Assembly: GCA_963978905.1 (NCBI GenBank)
Contig: OZ022259.1
Location: 7,130,001-7,194,000 of the forward strand
DNA: 64,000 nt
Direction of reading: 5' to 3'
Source of the DNA: Trichostrongylus colubriformis
Lineage: Eukaryota > Nematoda > Chromadorea > Rhabditida > Trichostrongylidae
Position 1 is the first letter of the stretch. Every line of letters starts with the position of its first letter. The position numbers were made by a program, and so were the translations under genes. Shown here one piece after another: positions 31,914 to 44,800 of the stretch. The notes beneath the pieces were generated by a model that saw only the letters and a program-made list of their open reading frames with translations, was not told the DNA's origin and searched no databases.

Positions 31914-33188
31914 GTAAGTGCGAGAATCATGTTAAATCGCTGTACCGAGCAGCACCATTGTGAACTCGTTGCAGATGCTAAAAGTTGTGGACTACAGGGA
32001 GTACGATTCCGCAGGCTAGTTTCAAATCTTTAGCAGTTTCAAGGTACAGGGTGCTTTCGGGAGTTGGGGCATCCCACTATGGACGCTATTTTCCAAGCCA
32101 AGAAAGGAAAAGAAATCTGCTCACGCCTTCTTCGTCGTTTAGGCAGAAATATACGCTTGGAAGTGCAGAGTGATCCCACAAAGACCCTTCAGAGATAATG
32201 AGATGGAATGTGTTAGGAGATGCCGTCCCCCTCTCTGCAATAACACCCGTATAAGATTCAAGTTGTTGGCAGGAGGCTTCGTGCGAGACTTCTATGATGG
32301 ATCCATCCTCTGCCTGATTTACCACATTAATGGCTCTGTGTGGGTCCTCCTTGTTGTATTTTGGAATGCATAAAATAATCTTTCCTTGCTCCTTCTCGAA
32401 TAGGCTCTTGGCTTGGGTCGTGGGAATATGCCAGAACATAGGTTAAAGATAACCGATTACTGCTGTAGACTAATCGATAATGGAAGTTTTCTATGCTCTG
32501 TAAGGAAATCGATAGCTCACTCTGATATAATAGAGTCTACAATGAGAGCTTGAATCCATGGATCGAGTACCAGTGTACCAGCCGCTATTTATTGTGAGCG
32601 CGGCGTCAGTGGAGTAAAATATACGCCTAAGTGTGCAAACTGAGTCTTCAAAGATCTCTACGAGATGCTCAAGTGAGCTACTTTTTATAAGCTGCCCCTT
32701 CATTGCGGTAGAATCATTAATTGTGGAGTTTAAAGTTCTGCGAAACTGCTTCCTTGATAATGATGGCTCACATCCCGTTTCTGGCTTCCTCTGCATAATC
32801 TGACCTGTGTGGTGTTTGGCAGAGCTGACCGTTAGTTCATTTGTTTGCGGTCATTCATTTGCTCGCTTTCCTCAAAAGACAGTTGTAGAGGTGATGTGGA
32901 AAATGAGGATACCTTAAAGTGTTTCGTCCAAATGAAAACAGGGGTTTAAAAAAACCACACGTAGCAAAATCCTCGGAGGAAGGCACGCCGATGAGATCTG
33001 GGGAAGGAACAGTTCCAGGATGTTCCGCCTTCACGTACTCCACCTCATGGGGTCGACCCTGCTGATCCTTGACTGAGGTGTAGCGTAATATGAATGTGAG
33101 CAAATTGATACTTATCGTATCACATGACTGGCTAAACGATCAAAATTCCGTGACTATTGACGTCTCGGCTTTCATGGTGAAAAAGTCT

Positions 33189-33267
33189 ACCGGTCAATAT
33201 CAACGATTGGATTGGATAATATACAGAATTATCCAATCCAATTATCCAATCGTTGATATTGACCGGT
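33189..33267. repeat. Short perfect inverted repeat
   Basis: accggtcaatatcaacgatt is matched exactly by its complement ending at 33267, with ggattggata/tatccaatcc pairing further in. A hairpin of about 79 bp; small MITE-like, no target duplication identified. Confidence 0.75.
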
Positions 33268-33736
33268 GAACTTTTATAGAATCCTACCATACACTCTGAC
33301 TGAGACATACCGAAATTCATACACACCGAACGGCATAACGACAAATAAACACACATAGTGAATGGTTATACAATGGAAGGATGCCCTACTCATTACGATA
33401 ACGCCTCAAGGAGTTTTCATCTCGTATGAGTGGCTGATTTCTTTCAGCATCAACATTATGACGACCCTAACTTTTAGACAGAAGACAGGACAGATAAACA
33501 GAGATAGCTGCCTAGCGACAGCAATCCCACCAGCCCTTATGCGTAATGCGTAACAAAGGTGCCAGTGTAATGGGATGGTGCAGGGGGTGGGGGGGATGGA
33601 GTAGCCCATTACGCATCACTGTTCTCAGGGTTCGGTGTTATTTCGTCGGAAATGACATTGTCTCACTTACCCTCAGACTTGGGCAAAGTGAGTGCGAAGA
33701 TTGCTACACATTCGTTAAAATGTTTTGAAGATGCCC

Positions 33737-34012
33737 CTCATTAGGTTAGCACCCAAGCTTCATTTATCTAGGTCGCTACCAAACGTCAATGACAATGGGA
33801 GCAAAAGTGCTGAGACAGATCACTCACCAGAACACGAAGTTGAAAGTGATGACACAATCGAAGAGGAAAATGATCCGATGCAACATACAGTGAGTTCAGA
33901 GCCAGCACTGAATCCTCGAATGACTCAGAGTATACATCAACTGGTAATGGTGCCTAAACTAGCTGTGAAGTATAGTCCCTATATCGCTCAAAGGAATAGC
34001 TCACGGTAAGCA
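33737..34012 (+). CDS. Candidate coding exon with acidic segment (tentative)
   Basis: An open + frame reads SRSLPNVNDNG then an acidic stretch (HEVESDDTIEEENDPMQ) and ends NSSR. Acceptors ctcattag and ttatctag precede it; possible donors are gtgagt after 33890, gtaatg after 33942, or the frame simply stops at 34011. It could be a propeptide exon of the protease at 35877 or a fragment of another gene. The donor at 33942 would join 35877 in phase 0, placing Leu before VMGG, which is unusual for an activation site. Confidence 0.25.
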
Positions 34013-34862
34013 GAGATGATGCAGTGAAGATAAAAACACTGACTTGTATATCGATTGACACCCGCAAGTCATTCTACAGGGGATGCCAAAAAAGTAATTT
34101 TGCCCACGGTTCACATCTGTCAATAATACAAAGCATAGGGAAACGAAAGAGATAAAAGTATTGAGGCAAAATATTCCCGAAATGTTCCTCTGAAAACAGG
34201 AACAAGCTGTAACTCTATACGTTCATCTTTGTAAAAATATGTAGCTTTTATTCGGCGCAGTCGGGCTTCGGAGTACCTACAGTATAGGTCCGCTGAAGAC
34301 AGTGAAGCCAGGCTCCATGGTAGGTCTTTTGTGGGAAGCTGCCTGAGGATTGACCCTTCGGTTCATGGAAGCCACAGAGCCCCTACTGCTTGGACAAGGC
34401 TGCTATGATCCGAAGTATCATTTTCGTGCCCAAGTCCGCCTTCGGAGGGGGTTTTAGTGGTAAGGGTATGTTTTGGCTCTTGGAAACCAAGGGCGCTGGG
34501 AATCCTGAAAAAACGGAAAGTTAAAGAACACCACCCAGTGTGATCCTTGTAGGTACCCAGAGTGAACGAACTTCACCAAGGTTGTGAACGAGAGCGGCGA
34601 AACTTGGGATTTTGCCTAGTTGAGTTAACACATTCTGTTCACTCTTTCCTTGCTCCCGTTCCTGCTCGCGCAGAAGGCTGCCACGGAGTATAGTGATAGA
34701 GTGAGGTCTGCTCTTGAATCTGGGGAAGAAAATACTTCAACAGAATTTGCTGTAGTTCGACTAAAGTGGGGTGAAAGTGGAGGAGACAAAATTACTTTTT
34801 TTGGCACACCCTGTATAGGCCAGAAAAAATTCATCTGCTACCACGATTCTGGAAGGTACTGA
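34013..34862 (+). repeat. SINE fragment split by a DNA transposon
   Basis: Left piece about 34025-34076 (gataaaaacactgacttgta... ccgcaagtcattcta) and right piece about 34814-34862 (taggcc... ctaccacgattctgg) are the two halves of the SINE seen intact at 19029. The gap is filled exactly by the element at 34077-34813. The tRNA-like head is missing. Confidence 0.75.
34077..34813. mobile_element. Non-autonomous Tc1/mariner-type element, copy 1
   Basis: Terminal inverted repeats cagggGATGCCAAAAAAGTA and its counterpart ttactttttttggcacaccctg, flanked by TA on both sides. A second copy (59626-60372) has the same termini and interior landmarks: ttcggcgcagtcgggcttcg, agcccctactgcttggacaagg and gctcccgttcctgctcg. 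No transposase is encoded. It is inserted into a SINE. Confidence 0.85.
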
Positions 34863-35876
34863 GTTGCGTGGCACACCCCAAAAATGGATTGGTACGCCAA
34901 AAAATCTATCTTCAACCTTTCGATTCTTCCAAAAGTTGCTGTACTACACTCACATATAGTATATAACTCCATTGAGAACATAAAACGGTGGTGCAAGGTT
35001 AACAATAACAAAACAACGAAAACTTGGTAAAACATGTGACCATTAAAGAGGATCACATCCACAAAGTGCATCAGCTGCAGCTTTTGCTCCCACAGAGGTA
35101 GCGACGACATGTCCTGTAAGTTTGCAGATATGACATAGAGGTATTAAGATCATGTGTGAAGAGAAGATGCACCATCTTCTGCATTTGCGACTTTTGGAGG
35201 GTCATTTGTTGCACAGGCAAGAATTACTGCTATGAACTAGATATAAATTGATCTTACTACTCTTGATCTGCCCGGCCCAACGATGTTTCATCCCTCTCGT
35301 GTACTGCGACGGGTCTTGCAATCCCGAATTCTTCCTTAAATCCTCTCTTAATAACCTGAGTTGCTCGCTGATATAGATTTATCTTCTAGAAGCATCTTTC
35401 CAGTGCACGATGGGTTGACAGTATTGCTTTGAATGCTGCGTTCTTCTCAGACCCGGTTTCCGTTGCGAAGCGTAGTGCCGACAGTTCTGAGGCGTTGGAG
35501 ATCGATGCTTCCCGATCTACATCTCTTAGCTGGTCGGTAAATTCACAGATCGAGTTGAAAGCTATCCATGACGAGAGTCTCTCACGGGATAGTCGAGAAT
35601 CCTCTAGTGTCCCTCGTGACACCTCTCGTCCGGCCTGGTGTAATCAGCTGGCGTGATTAGTGCGTCAGAGGAAAAGCCGTTTCCAAAAATGCCATCATTT
35701 GCTTGTGCATGTGCAGTTCCTACTTTATAAACAAGATTATAAAACCTAGAGATGAGAGACGACAGCTCGTCGTAGAGAGCGTTCAGAGCGAAGCCCCAAC
35801 CTCTGTACATATAGGGAAATTGCTTTCAATCATTCTGTAATTTTCATGTAATTTTCATACTCATGTAATTTTGTAG

Positions 35877-38800
35877 GTGATGGGTGGCGAAAGTGTTTTC
35901 ATGGGCGAACTACCATGGACTGTCCTTATCCACCTGTTCAACGGCGCTGCAGATGATAAAAATAGATTTCCAGGTCGTGCTGCCTTCTTCAACAGCTAGC
36001 CGATTTTTCTGCATTACGATTCTAGCCTTATGAATTATTGTGTGACATTCGGCTTACGTCAGAGCACTTGAAGGGGTCAGATTATGGGGCAAGGTGGGGA
36101 TCGCGTCTTTTACAGCTCAGTCAATCCATAAAAAAACCACAAACTATTGCACAGCGACGTAATTAACGTTATGCGGTGACCCAGGTCGAGTGTTCCGACG
36201 CACGATCATGGCATCATATTGCCATAAGATATGCCACGTCCGATTCAAATGAGGTAGTTTCAGTCACATGTAGTGGTACTTTGGTAACTCGGCGACATAT
36301 CATGACAGCTGCTCACTGTTTCGAAAGTGAAGATGGTACTTGCAAGTGAGGATCTCTGGTGCATTTGTTCGAAATGACCTTTCCAAAATGAATAAGAAAT
36401 TGCGTCGAAGGGCATTAGCTGGTTGTACAATCAGATCAAAGCATCTGTGTCAGAACTGTCCAACTCGCAGTTTGCACGGAGTGCCTTGCTGATATCGATG
36501 TAAATACTCGTGTGTTGAGTGGCGTAAGTGACGCTTCTTCGGGTGACTAGAACTAGTAGGACAGTCCTGGAAAAGTACCCAAATTCTGCAAGTTAGAAGT
36601 ATGTTGCAGAATGAAGGACATGGATACAGTTGTGAAGTATGGTGAGATTATGGTCGGCGGTGTTTGCCTAATGGTGAACAAAGCGGCGGCATGCACGAAG
36701 AAGGATGTCGGCCAGGTTATCAAGATCAAAAGGTATACTTGTATATCAAAGGCACATTTTACGACAATAGTGGTGCGGCTGTGCGCAAAAAAGGAAGAGA
36801 ATGTTACAAACACTAATTTAGGAGCTATTGTGTAAAGATAGAACTTTCACATCGCGGGCTGCGCGATAATCAGCAGCTATCAAAAATCAAAAGTATCAAA
36901 ATCAGATAGGAGCGTTTTGTAACGATAGAAGAGAGTCATGTACCGAGTGTTGAGGAGAAGGTGGATGAGAACAACGCGTGTGAGTACTTGTGAAAGACCA
37001 GATGCAAGAGAGAGCGGCATCGATAACGATAATATGAACATGCAACAGGATGCTTGAATTTGGTCATCGCCCCATATGCAGTGTGACAGCGCACGCGACT
37101 ACTGCCTTCTTGATCCAAGTCAAAATGTGGGAAACATGGCTGCCACATCTTCTCATGAGGTGAACAATTCGAAAGCCCTGTCACGCATTCGATGAGATGC
37201 ACTTCACTTAATGGGGCCTCCTTGCCACACATAGCTCTCGTCCAGGAACAGAGATAGTGCTCAGGTCTTTATTTTGGAGCTCTTCATCTTTTTGATTGGA
37301 TATTAAGAAAGGAGAAATTCGTTTACCGCCAGAGTTTGAGCAGACTGTGTCGTCGAGTGTCTGGTGAAAGGCAATCTCGATGCTCTTTACAAAGCTGTTT
37401 GGCTGGCTCGAGGTGAGGTGGCTTCTACTTCTGGCTTCTACTCATTTCATGCGTGTGTACTGTCCGCATGCGGCTGTGTTTTTGAGCGACTGTCCAGCCA
37501 TCTCTGTCCTACTTCCGTATTCGGCTACTAGTACTTCTACTTCTGTTCCCGCTCCTTGCTTTCTATTCTTGGAATCTGCGTAGCTCCTTGTCGCAAGGGA
37601 GCTGAAGATTTGGTGTCTTATTTGCGACCAAATCAGGTGAAGTTTCGATTACGTCGGTTTTTCGCCGCTAACGATCAATCGAGTCGTTATTGGATTTTGT
37701 GGTTGATCTCGCCGCCCCGTGTAATGGAGACGCCAATTTCACACTTAATTAAGAGTGGGAAGCGCCCAAGAGTGGTAACGCCGGAAGGTCTCGCCATCCC
37801 CGGATTTCGTTGATATCGTGAAGCAGGTCAACGACTCGAAAGCTGTGCCAGATTGTGTCAAAAAGTGGTTATTGTCTATCTCAACGCAGCTGAGCGCCAT
37901 CGTCGGAGAGAACGCTGCTTTACGTAAGCGACTAGGGGCTTTCAATGACTTAGAGAAAGAAAATAAGGAATTGAGAGATCGTTTACGCTTGCTCGAACAA
38001 AAAGAGATTTCTCATCCTTAGGAGTGATTCTACTCCCGCTAGAGCCTTGTCCTATGAAGAGATCGAAAGAAGGCGATCGATCGTGATAAGTGGTGTCCCC
38101 GAGATTCATGACGCTAACTCTTTCGATAGGATGCAATATGATTACCAGAGTGTTCTAAATGTTTTATCTCATCTAGATGTTGATTGTCACCCAGTCGCGG
38201 TTTATAGACTTGGTAAATGGTTTAGTGGCAAGAGTAAATTGATCAAAGTTGTTCTTCCCTGTTCATTTTACCAACGGGTTGCTGTCAGAAGGGCTCCCCG
38301 CCTCCGCACCTTTCCGGAACGAGGTGTATTCCTCAAGGAATCACTGACTCTGTAGGAAAGGGTGAGGAAACGTGAGAGCCGAATGTCTCGCTCTCGCAGT
38401 GATGATGTTAATCATGATTCTGATACTGTTAACGCTCTACCGCCGCTTTCGTCAAATGACTGTACTGTTACTTGTTCTCCTAGGAATGTCTCAGTGAATG
38501 TGGGAAACTAGCGGAGATTCCGCGGTTCTTCAACCAGCCTCTCAAAAACAGATGTCAATCTTTCTCAAAATTCCTTGGAGGCCTCGACGTGGTACAAGGT
38601 GTCTTTTGACCAATATACGCTCACTAGTCGAAAATATTCATTCTCTTATATTCCTACTTTCTAAATCCGACTATGGAATGATTGCTCTTGCTGAGACATG
38701 GTTAGCAGATCGCAAATCTCCTCCCTGCTCGGAGACCTAAATTCTGATTATGATATATTCGGGTGTGACCGGCAGCGGAAAAAGGGTGGGGGTGTGGCAA

Positions 38801-41800
38801 TCTTGATTAAGCATATGTTTTGCCCCAGTCTAGTTTTCAGTGAGTCGATATCTGGCGGATACGAAATAGTTGCGGTTGACTCCTGTATAGGAGATGTCAA
38901 CTGGAGGCTGGTTCTCTGTTATAGAGCCCCTAGTTGCACAAGTGAAAAGTCTGAGAAGCTCATCAAATGTATAAGCGACCTCTGGGTTGACACAAAGGTT
39001 TGCCTGCTTAATGGAGACTTCAATTTCCCGAATATAAACTGGTCCATCTCCGACTGTCAGTATGGAGGGGTTTGTCAGAAATTTATGGACATGATAACAA
39101 ATCATGGATTCCATCAGTTTTTGTCCACAGGGACCAGAGATGGTAAGATTCTGGATCTGCTATTTTGTAATGCGAAGGCTTTTGTTTCCAGAGTAGCGAT
39201 TGATCCTCCACTGGGTACGAGCGACCACGCTAGCATAGAATTTTTCTTGTCACCTCATAGAACTGATAACTACGTTGTCGTTAAGCGCGACTTTAAGAAT
39301 GCCGACTTCGGCAAAATCGTATCCTTTTTAGAATCAGTTGATTGGTATGGATCTTTTCACTCGCTGAATGCGAACGACATGTACGAAATGCTCCTTTCTA
39401 TCCTCCAACAATGTATTGATCGATTTGTCCCAGCTAAGAAGGTTAGGCTCCGCAAGGCGCAAATTCCCTTGTTCCTTCATTCCCTTTTCGGAAAGAAGGT
39501 TAGAGCATACAAGAAAGCGGTCTTATCAAACACATCCGGCGATTGGGAGTTTTATAAAGTAATGGCAAAACGGTTCGAGAGTAAGATGTATAAGCATTGC
39601 AGTTCGGTCGAAAAGAAAGTTATAGAAAGTAACAATAAGTCCGCACTATTTAAGTCCGCACTATTTAAATACATTTCATCTAAATGCAAGTCTAAAGAAA
39701 GGGTGCCTGCCTTGGTAAAACCCCACGGGGGCGAGTAGTTTCTGATTTCGATAAGGCACAGTGTTTCGCTGATTCTTTTGAAGGCACCTACACTTTCAGT
39801 GGGGACCAGCGGGATACTAACGTTAAATTATATGACCGGTTTCCTCAAATGCAAGACACTCACTGGTTCCATGAACAGGAGATTTCTGACATCATATCTA
39901 GATGGAAATCTAGCTCATCATTTACTCCGGATGGGATACCACTCAGGTTTGTATAGGCACATCTTTCTTCGATTATTGGCCCTCTAAAATTTATTTTTAA
40001 CTTGTGTATGTTCAGAGCTGAAGTTCCTCTGAGATGGAAAATTTCTTTCGTATCTCCCATCCCCAAGAAGCCCCCACATGACAATCCAAGCAATTATAGA
40101 CCAGTCAGTATTACGTCAGTTTTCTGCAGAGTGTTCGAAAAAGTGATGAAGAGGGTTATTGACGACCATCTGGAAAAGTACAGAATATTGCCGGCTTGTC
40201 AACACGGGTTTAGGAGCGCAAGGTCAACAGTTTCACATATGCTCGAAGCCCTAAATGAATGGACAGCCGCCTTGGATGAGGAAAAGGATGTAGACATGAT
40301 TTATTTTGATTATGCTGAAGCTTTTGATCGCGTCAACCATTCCAAACTCTTGATTAAGTTGAACCATGTTGGCATACATTCAAGGATTGTCGCGTGGATT
40401 GAATCATTTTTGCGGTTGCGTTCATTTACGGCCCGAGTTAGGAACAGTTTTTCCACGGTCAGGGCGTGCCCGAGTGGGGTTCCGCAAGGCAGTGTCTTAT
40501 CACCCGTATTGCTCCCTATTTACACTTACGACCTTCCGCGAGTGGTAGATGAGGTAGGAGTTCAATGCAAAGTTTTTGCCGATGATGTAAAAATCTACAG
40601 AGCATTAAGAACAGAAACAGATTTTTTACTGATTCAAAGGGCCATTAATGCGGTCCTAGACTGGTCCGCAATGTGGGAGCTACCGTTATCATCCGAAAAG
40701 ACTTTAGTTCTGCATTTAGGTAGAAGTCAGCCCGGTTGCAATTACCACATCGGTGACGTCGTGCTTAGTAGAGTTGACGAAGTTAAATACTTGGGTTTTA
40801 TGGTTGATAGAAATCTCCGCTTCGATTCCCATTGTAGTTACATTGCCAACAAAGCGGAATCCAGACTCTTCCAACTGCTTAGAAGTTTGTATACCAGAGA
40901 TCCTGGCCTCCTCATTAGGGCCTACAAATGTTTCATTCGTCCTATCCTGGAGTACGGCACAACTATTTTTTATCCGCAAAGCAAAAAGTCTACCTTGAGA
41001 TTGGAATCAAATCAGAATAGTTTTACCAGAAAGGCACTGATTCGGGCCTTAGGTTTTAATTACAACGCCATACCAAGGGTAGTCGTTAGAAATAAAATGC
41101 TAGGCCTGGAGTCTCTTCAATGCAGGCGAAAGAAATTCGATATTCTGCCTGCGTTCGAAATAATCACAGGGGAGATGTCGGTCGATATGCAAGGGTCTTT
41201 CACCCTTCTACCGTCTAGCACTAGAGGACAGAATCTGAAACCATTCCTCCCGAGGGCTAGGTCCTCCATTAGAGCCAAATTCTTTACTGTGCGGGCTTTT
41301 TCTGAGTTCGCTAAGTTTAGCAAAAAGTATCTGCTGGCTAGTAGCGTAGCGCAGTTGAAGAGAAAGATGCACGAGTACTACGCTTAGGTCTCCATACACA
41401 CTTCCTTTCCTTTTATAATCTTTGACAATTCTGTTCGTTGTAGCTGTTGAAATTGTTGGTTTTCTTTTTGTTTTTTTTTTGTATGCTTGCTCTGAGTTCG
41501 TTCACACAAGTTCGCTTGTGTAATAAATACTAAATACTACAGCCGAGCGCGTCAAATGTGACTTATGACTGCTACATCTCATAGGTCTCATAGACCTTAG
41601 AGGGCACCGCACTGAGGAGTTATTGAATCAAAGAAATGTCAAGCTCTTAGCTTTTCTCTCGATTTTCTTCTCTTTGCTGCACGTCAAAGCATCTTCCCTT
41701 TCAGCACCAAATTATGGTGTCTTAACCTTTGTATTGTCAAGCTGAATGCACCTCTGAAATAGTTGTACCTCTATGCGAATAGGAAAATGCTCTGGAACTA

Positions 41801-44800
41801 ATTACTTCCAACGCATAATGGTTTTTACAAGTTCTAGAGCTCAATACGACAGTTACTTCAAAGCGGGCTGTGGAGATACAGAGGATATCGCATTCCTGGA
41901 ACTGGAGAAAGAAATTCCCGAAGGCATTAGTCACATCTGTTTGCCCCATTTTCACAACATTGACAATTTGGACATTTGGTCAAAAAAGTACTTGGCCGCT
42001 GGATGGGGAGCCGATCGTGAGAAAATTAATTTCTTTTGAGAATCACTTTGTAGTTTTCAAATAATCTTATTTATAGCAAGCAAACATCTGAACAGTACTA
42101 TACGACTGAACAAGATCAATCTGGGTAAAATTTTGTAGGGTCATCTGTGAAAGATGACGGAAAATTAATCGCGTTTGCTTAGGGGAAAGGCTCACCAACG
42201 CGGAATGCTCAGAAAAACTCCCATGGAAAGAGAAGGACACTTTTTGTACCCTCAACAGTGTGGGCAAGAACGTCTGCATGGTGAGTCTTCTGCTATTAAT
42301 AAGTTATTAGGGTGACCAGCCAGGACTGACAGAGGTGGAATGGAAAGTGACATGCTCAGTGTATATAATTCCACTAATAAACAGGGGTTGAGAGATACTT
42401 AAGGAATTAATGGTCGTGTTTTAAAGACACTAGTAGGGGTAAGGGAAAACTGAGATCTGGGAGTACATGTTCTCTGAAAACGGACCTTCTACTCAAGAAG
42501 AGGTTATATGTGGCGAAAATCGCATTGGAAAAAAAAACGCGGCTTGGGGTCTTATGACAACCTTGCAGCACAGCATGTCGTCCTGCAATCCTGAGGCCGG
42601 GAGAGTCGTCGAAGAAGGACAGGAGACACCGCGTTCATACCTTGGGCACCGTCAAAGTGACGCCGACACCGGTGTCAATTGCGTCGTCTTGGCGCTGTGC
42701 CAGTATGGTGATCATGACCGCTTCGTGTATTGGCACAGCGCCAAGATTCAAATCAGCTACAATCACCATACTGTAGTGTGACTGGGTCAACAATTTTGCA
42801 AACGCGGCGCATTATCTATGGACGCCGTCGTCGGCGTGGTTTGATGTCGTGGCCGCCGGTGTCGGCGTGGGTTTGACTCCGGCACCGACGGCGTCGGTGC
42901 GCAAAGTATGAACGCGGCCAAAACGATCGCGGCCGGTCTAATCAGCCTCTGGCCTGTCTGCAGTCCACTACGGCTAGTGACGTAGAGGGACACGAGAGTG
43001 TAGGGAGATTTTCGAGTTCCTACTCCTAGGTTTTTCCGCAGTTTTATGTCGTTCTTTCTCTACTCTTATATTGCTGAGCACGTCTACTATATAATCCCCC
43101 AATTTGCCAAATTTTCACCCTCCCACTGTCTTCAAGACTGAAATGGGAAAACGTATACAGGGAGTGATGTTCTCGAGGACCCTATTCTCAACAATGTAGC
43201 AATAGCACTGCGATCGCGAATTTACTACTATACTAGCTCGTGTGCTACTATGCTATGTTCTGCACAGCACAACAGCACCCAAACTGAAATGTTGTTACAT
43301 TCCCGAAGTAAGAGGACAGAGGCGTATTTTACCCCTGAAATTCTCTTCAACTCAAAAACACTGAAGTTCGAGTGGTTGAGGATAGATATGTGTCAGAATA
43401 CCGCTCATATTTTTTGAAAAATCGACAGCTGGCAACGGATTAATCAACGAAAACAGCGGCACCGTCCTAACTTCGTCTAAAGTGGATAAAATGAGAAAAG
43501 CTAGAAGCTTTGAATTTGTCTCGATACGACGAGTTTAACAACTTATGAGATGTCGAATTTGGCTGAGTGGGTCACCAGCTTTTCAGTGAAAGCTGCGAAA
43601 TTCCTTTCTCGTCTCGTACAGGACTCCAACTGTTTTGTAGCCTACATTCACGTGTTTAATTATAGCTCGCTTATGTTCCGCAGAAACGCAAATTTTCAGT
43701 GAACTGTCTTCAGGTGTCAGGGCGCTTCCCAACAGTAGCCTTCACGACATTTCGGAGCGTTTTCAAACTCATCTCACCAAAATCGATCGAGTAATGGAAA
43801 AACACACCGGTGTCCACTATATAACAAGAACTGCTCACTGATGTTAATGGAGAATATGAGACTCGAATGTGCGGTGAAACCGCGAGAAATGGACCTGATT
43901 ACCTAGGACAGCGATATCTAGGGAGTAGGAAGGCAAGAATAGGTAGAAACTGAAGGTTTTTTGAAGTTGAAGAAACTGAAGGAGAAAATCGAGTGAAATG
44001 ATTTTCACATCATGCGATTTTCATTGGTCAAAGATGTCATTCTAGTGATGAGAGAGGTCTGTATTCTAAATGTACTACACTGATGCTCAAAGGCATCATT
44101 AGGAGAAAGTCGGATGAAAAGTAAAAGAAGTAGTGCATATGAAAGTCGAGATGCCTAGTAACAGGACAGTGGAGAAAAAACAGATGGAAATGGCCAAAAA
44201 CCCGAGAAATAGGACCCTTTCCCAGCGTTGATTTTCGACGCGGACGACCTGTCCGTCAAGAGGGAAGTAGTCTGATCTAGTTTTCCATTGGCATGTTGCC
44301 AAGTAAACACAAGGGAATGTTTGGAAATACGACAGCATCTATTTATTGGAGTGAGCTTCAAGCTGAAACTGTGAAAGCGCGCCTCAAAACCTTCGGCCGC
44401 GGTCATACTTCGCGGTGCCGGCGGCAGGGCGTGGCTGCCTATCTCTGCGTCTCCGCCGTGCCACTGTCCCTCGCTGCTTGTGAACGCAGCCATGCCCTGC
44501 CGGCGTTAAGTTTGACCGCGACCTTCGATCGTGCCGCAACCTTGGCCGCTCCCACCCCAGTCAATCGGGTATTATGTCATCGAGAGGCGGGAAATCAAAG
44601 GGAGGCGGGATCAAGAAATCAATGATCCGTTGCGCCCTTTCTACAGCTCGGAGGGGCGCTTTTTCACCGGGATTTCGCCACAGGTAGCCTTCCTAGGCCC
44701 AGGACTACCATGTGAGTTTCTTCTTGTAGGGATTTCTCCATTACCGCATTACACCTAATGCCACCTAATGCTGTCTTTAAGCCTCCATCATAGAAGAAGT

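Larger units (their letters stand above)
37640..41541 (+). mobile_element. CR1-like non-LTR retrotransposon, degenerate
   Basis: A LINE inserted in the same orientation as the host protease gene. ORF1 debris at 37819-38355 includes a coiled coil (ENKELRDRLRLLEQ). The endonuclease begins near 38600 (NIRSLVENIHSLIFLLSKS) and continues to 39738; reverse transcriptase follows at 40002-41387. The 3' tail has a stem-loop (acacaagttcgcttgtgt), AATAAA at 41522 and a taaatac-type short repeat, as in CR1-type elements. The 5' boundary is unclear. Several frameshifts and stops make it inactive. Confidence 0.8.

Noticed and set aside
32855..33103. 82-codon - strand frame (RPHEVEYVKAEHPGTVPSPDL)
   Set aside because: Composition looks coding, but no family is recognised, no phase-compatible neighbours were found and it lies among repeats; a decayed mobile-element gene is possible.
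34650..34862. Paralogous 70-76-codon + frames at 34650 and 60191
   Set aside because: Both lie inside the two copies of the non-autonomous mariner-type element; similarity reflects the shared element, not a gene family.
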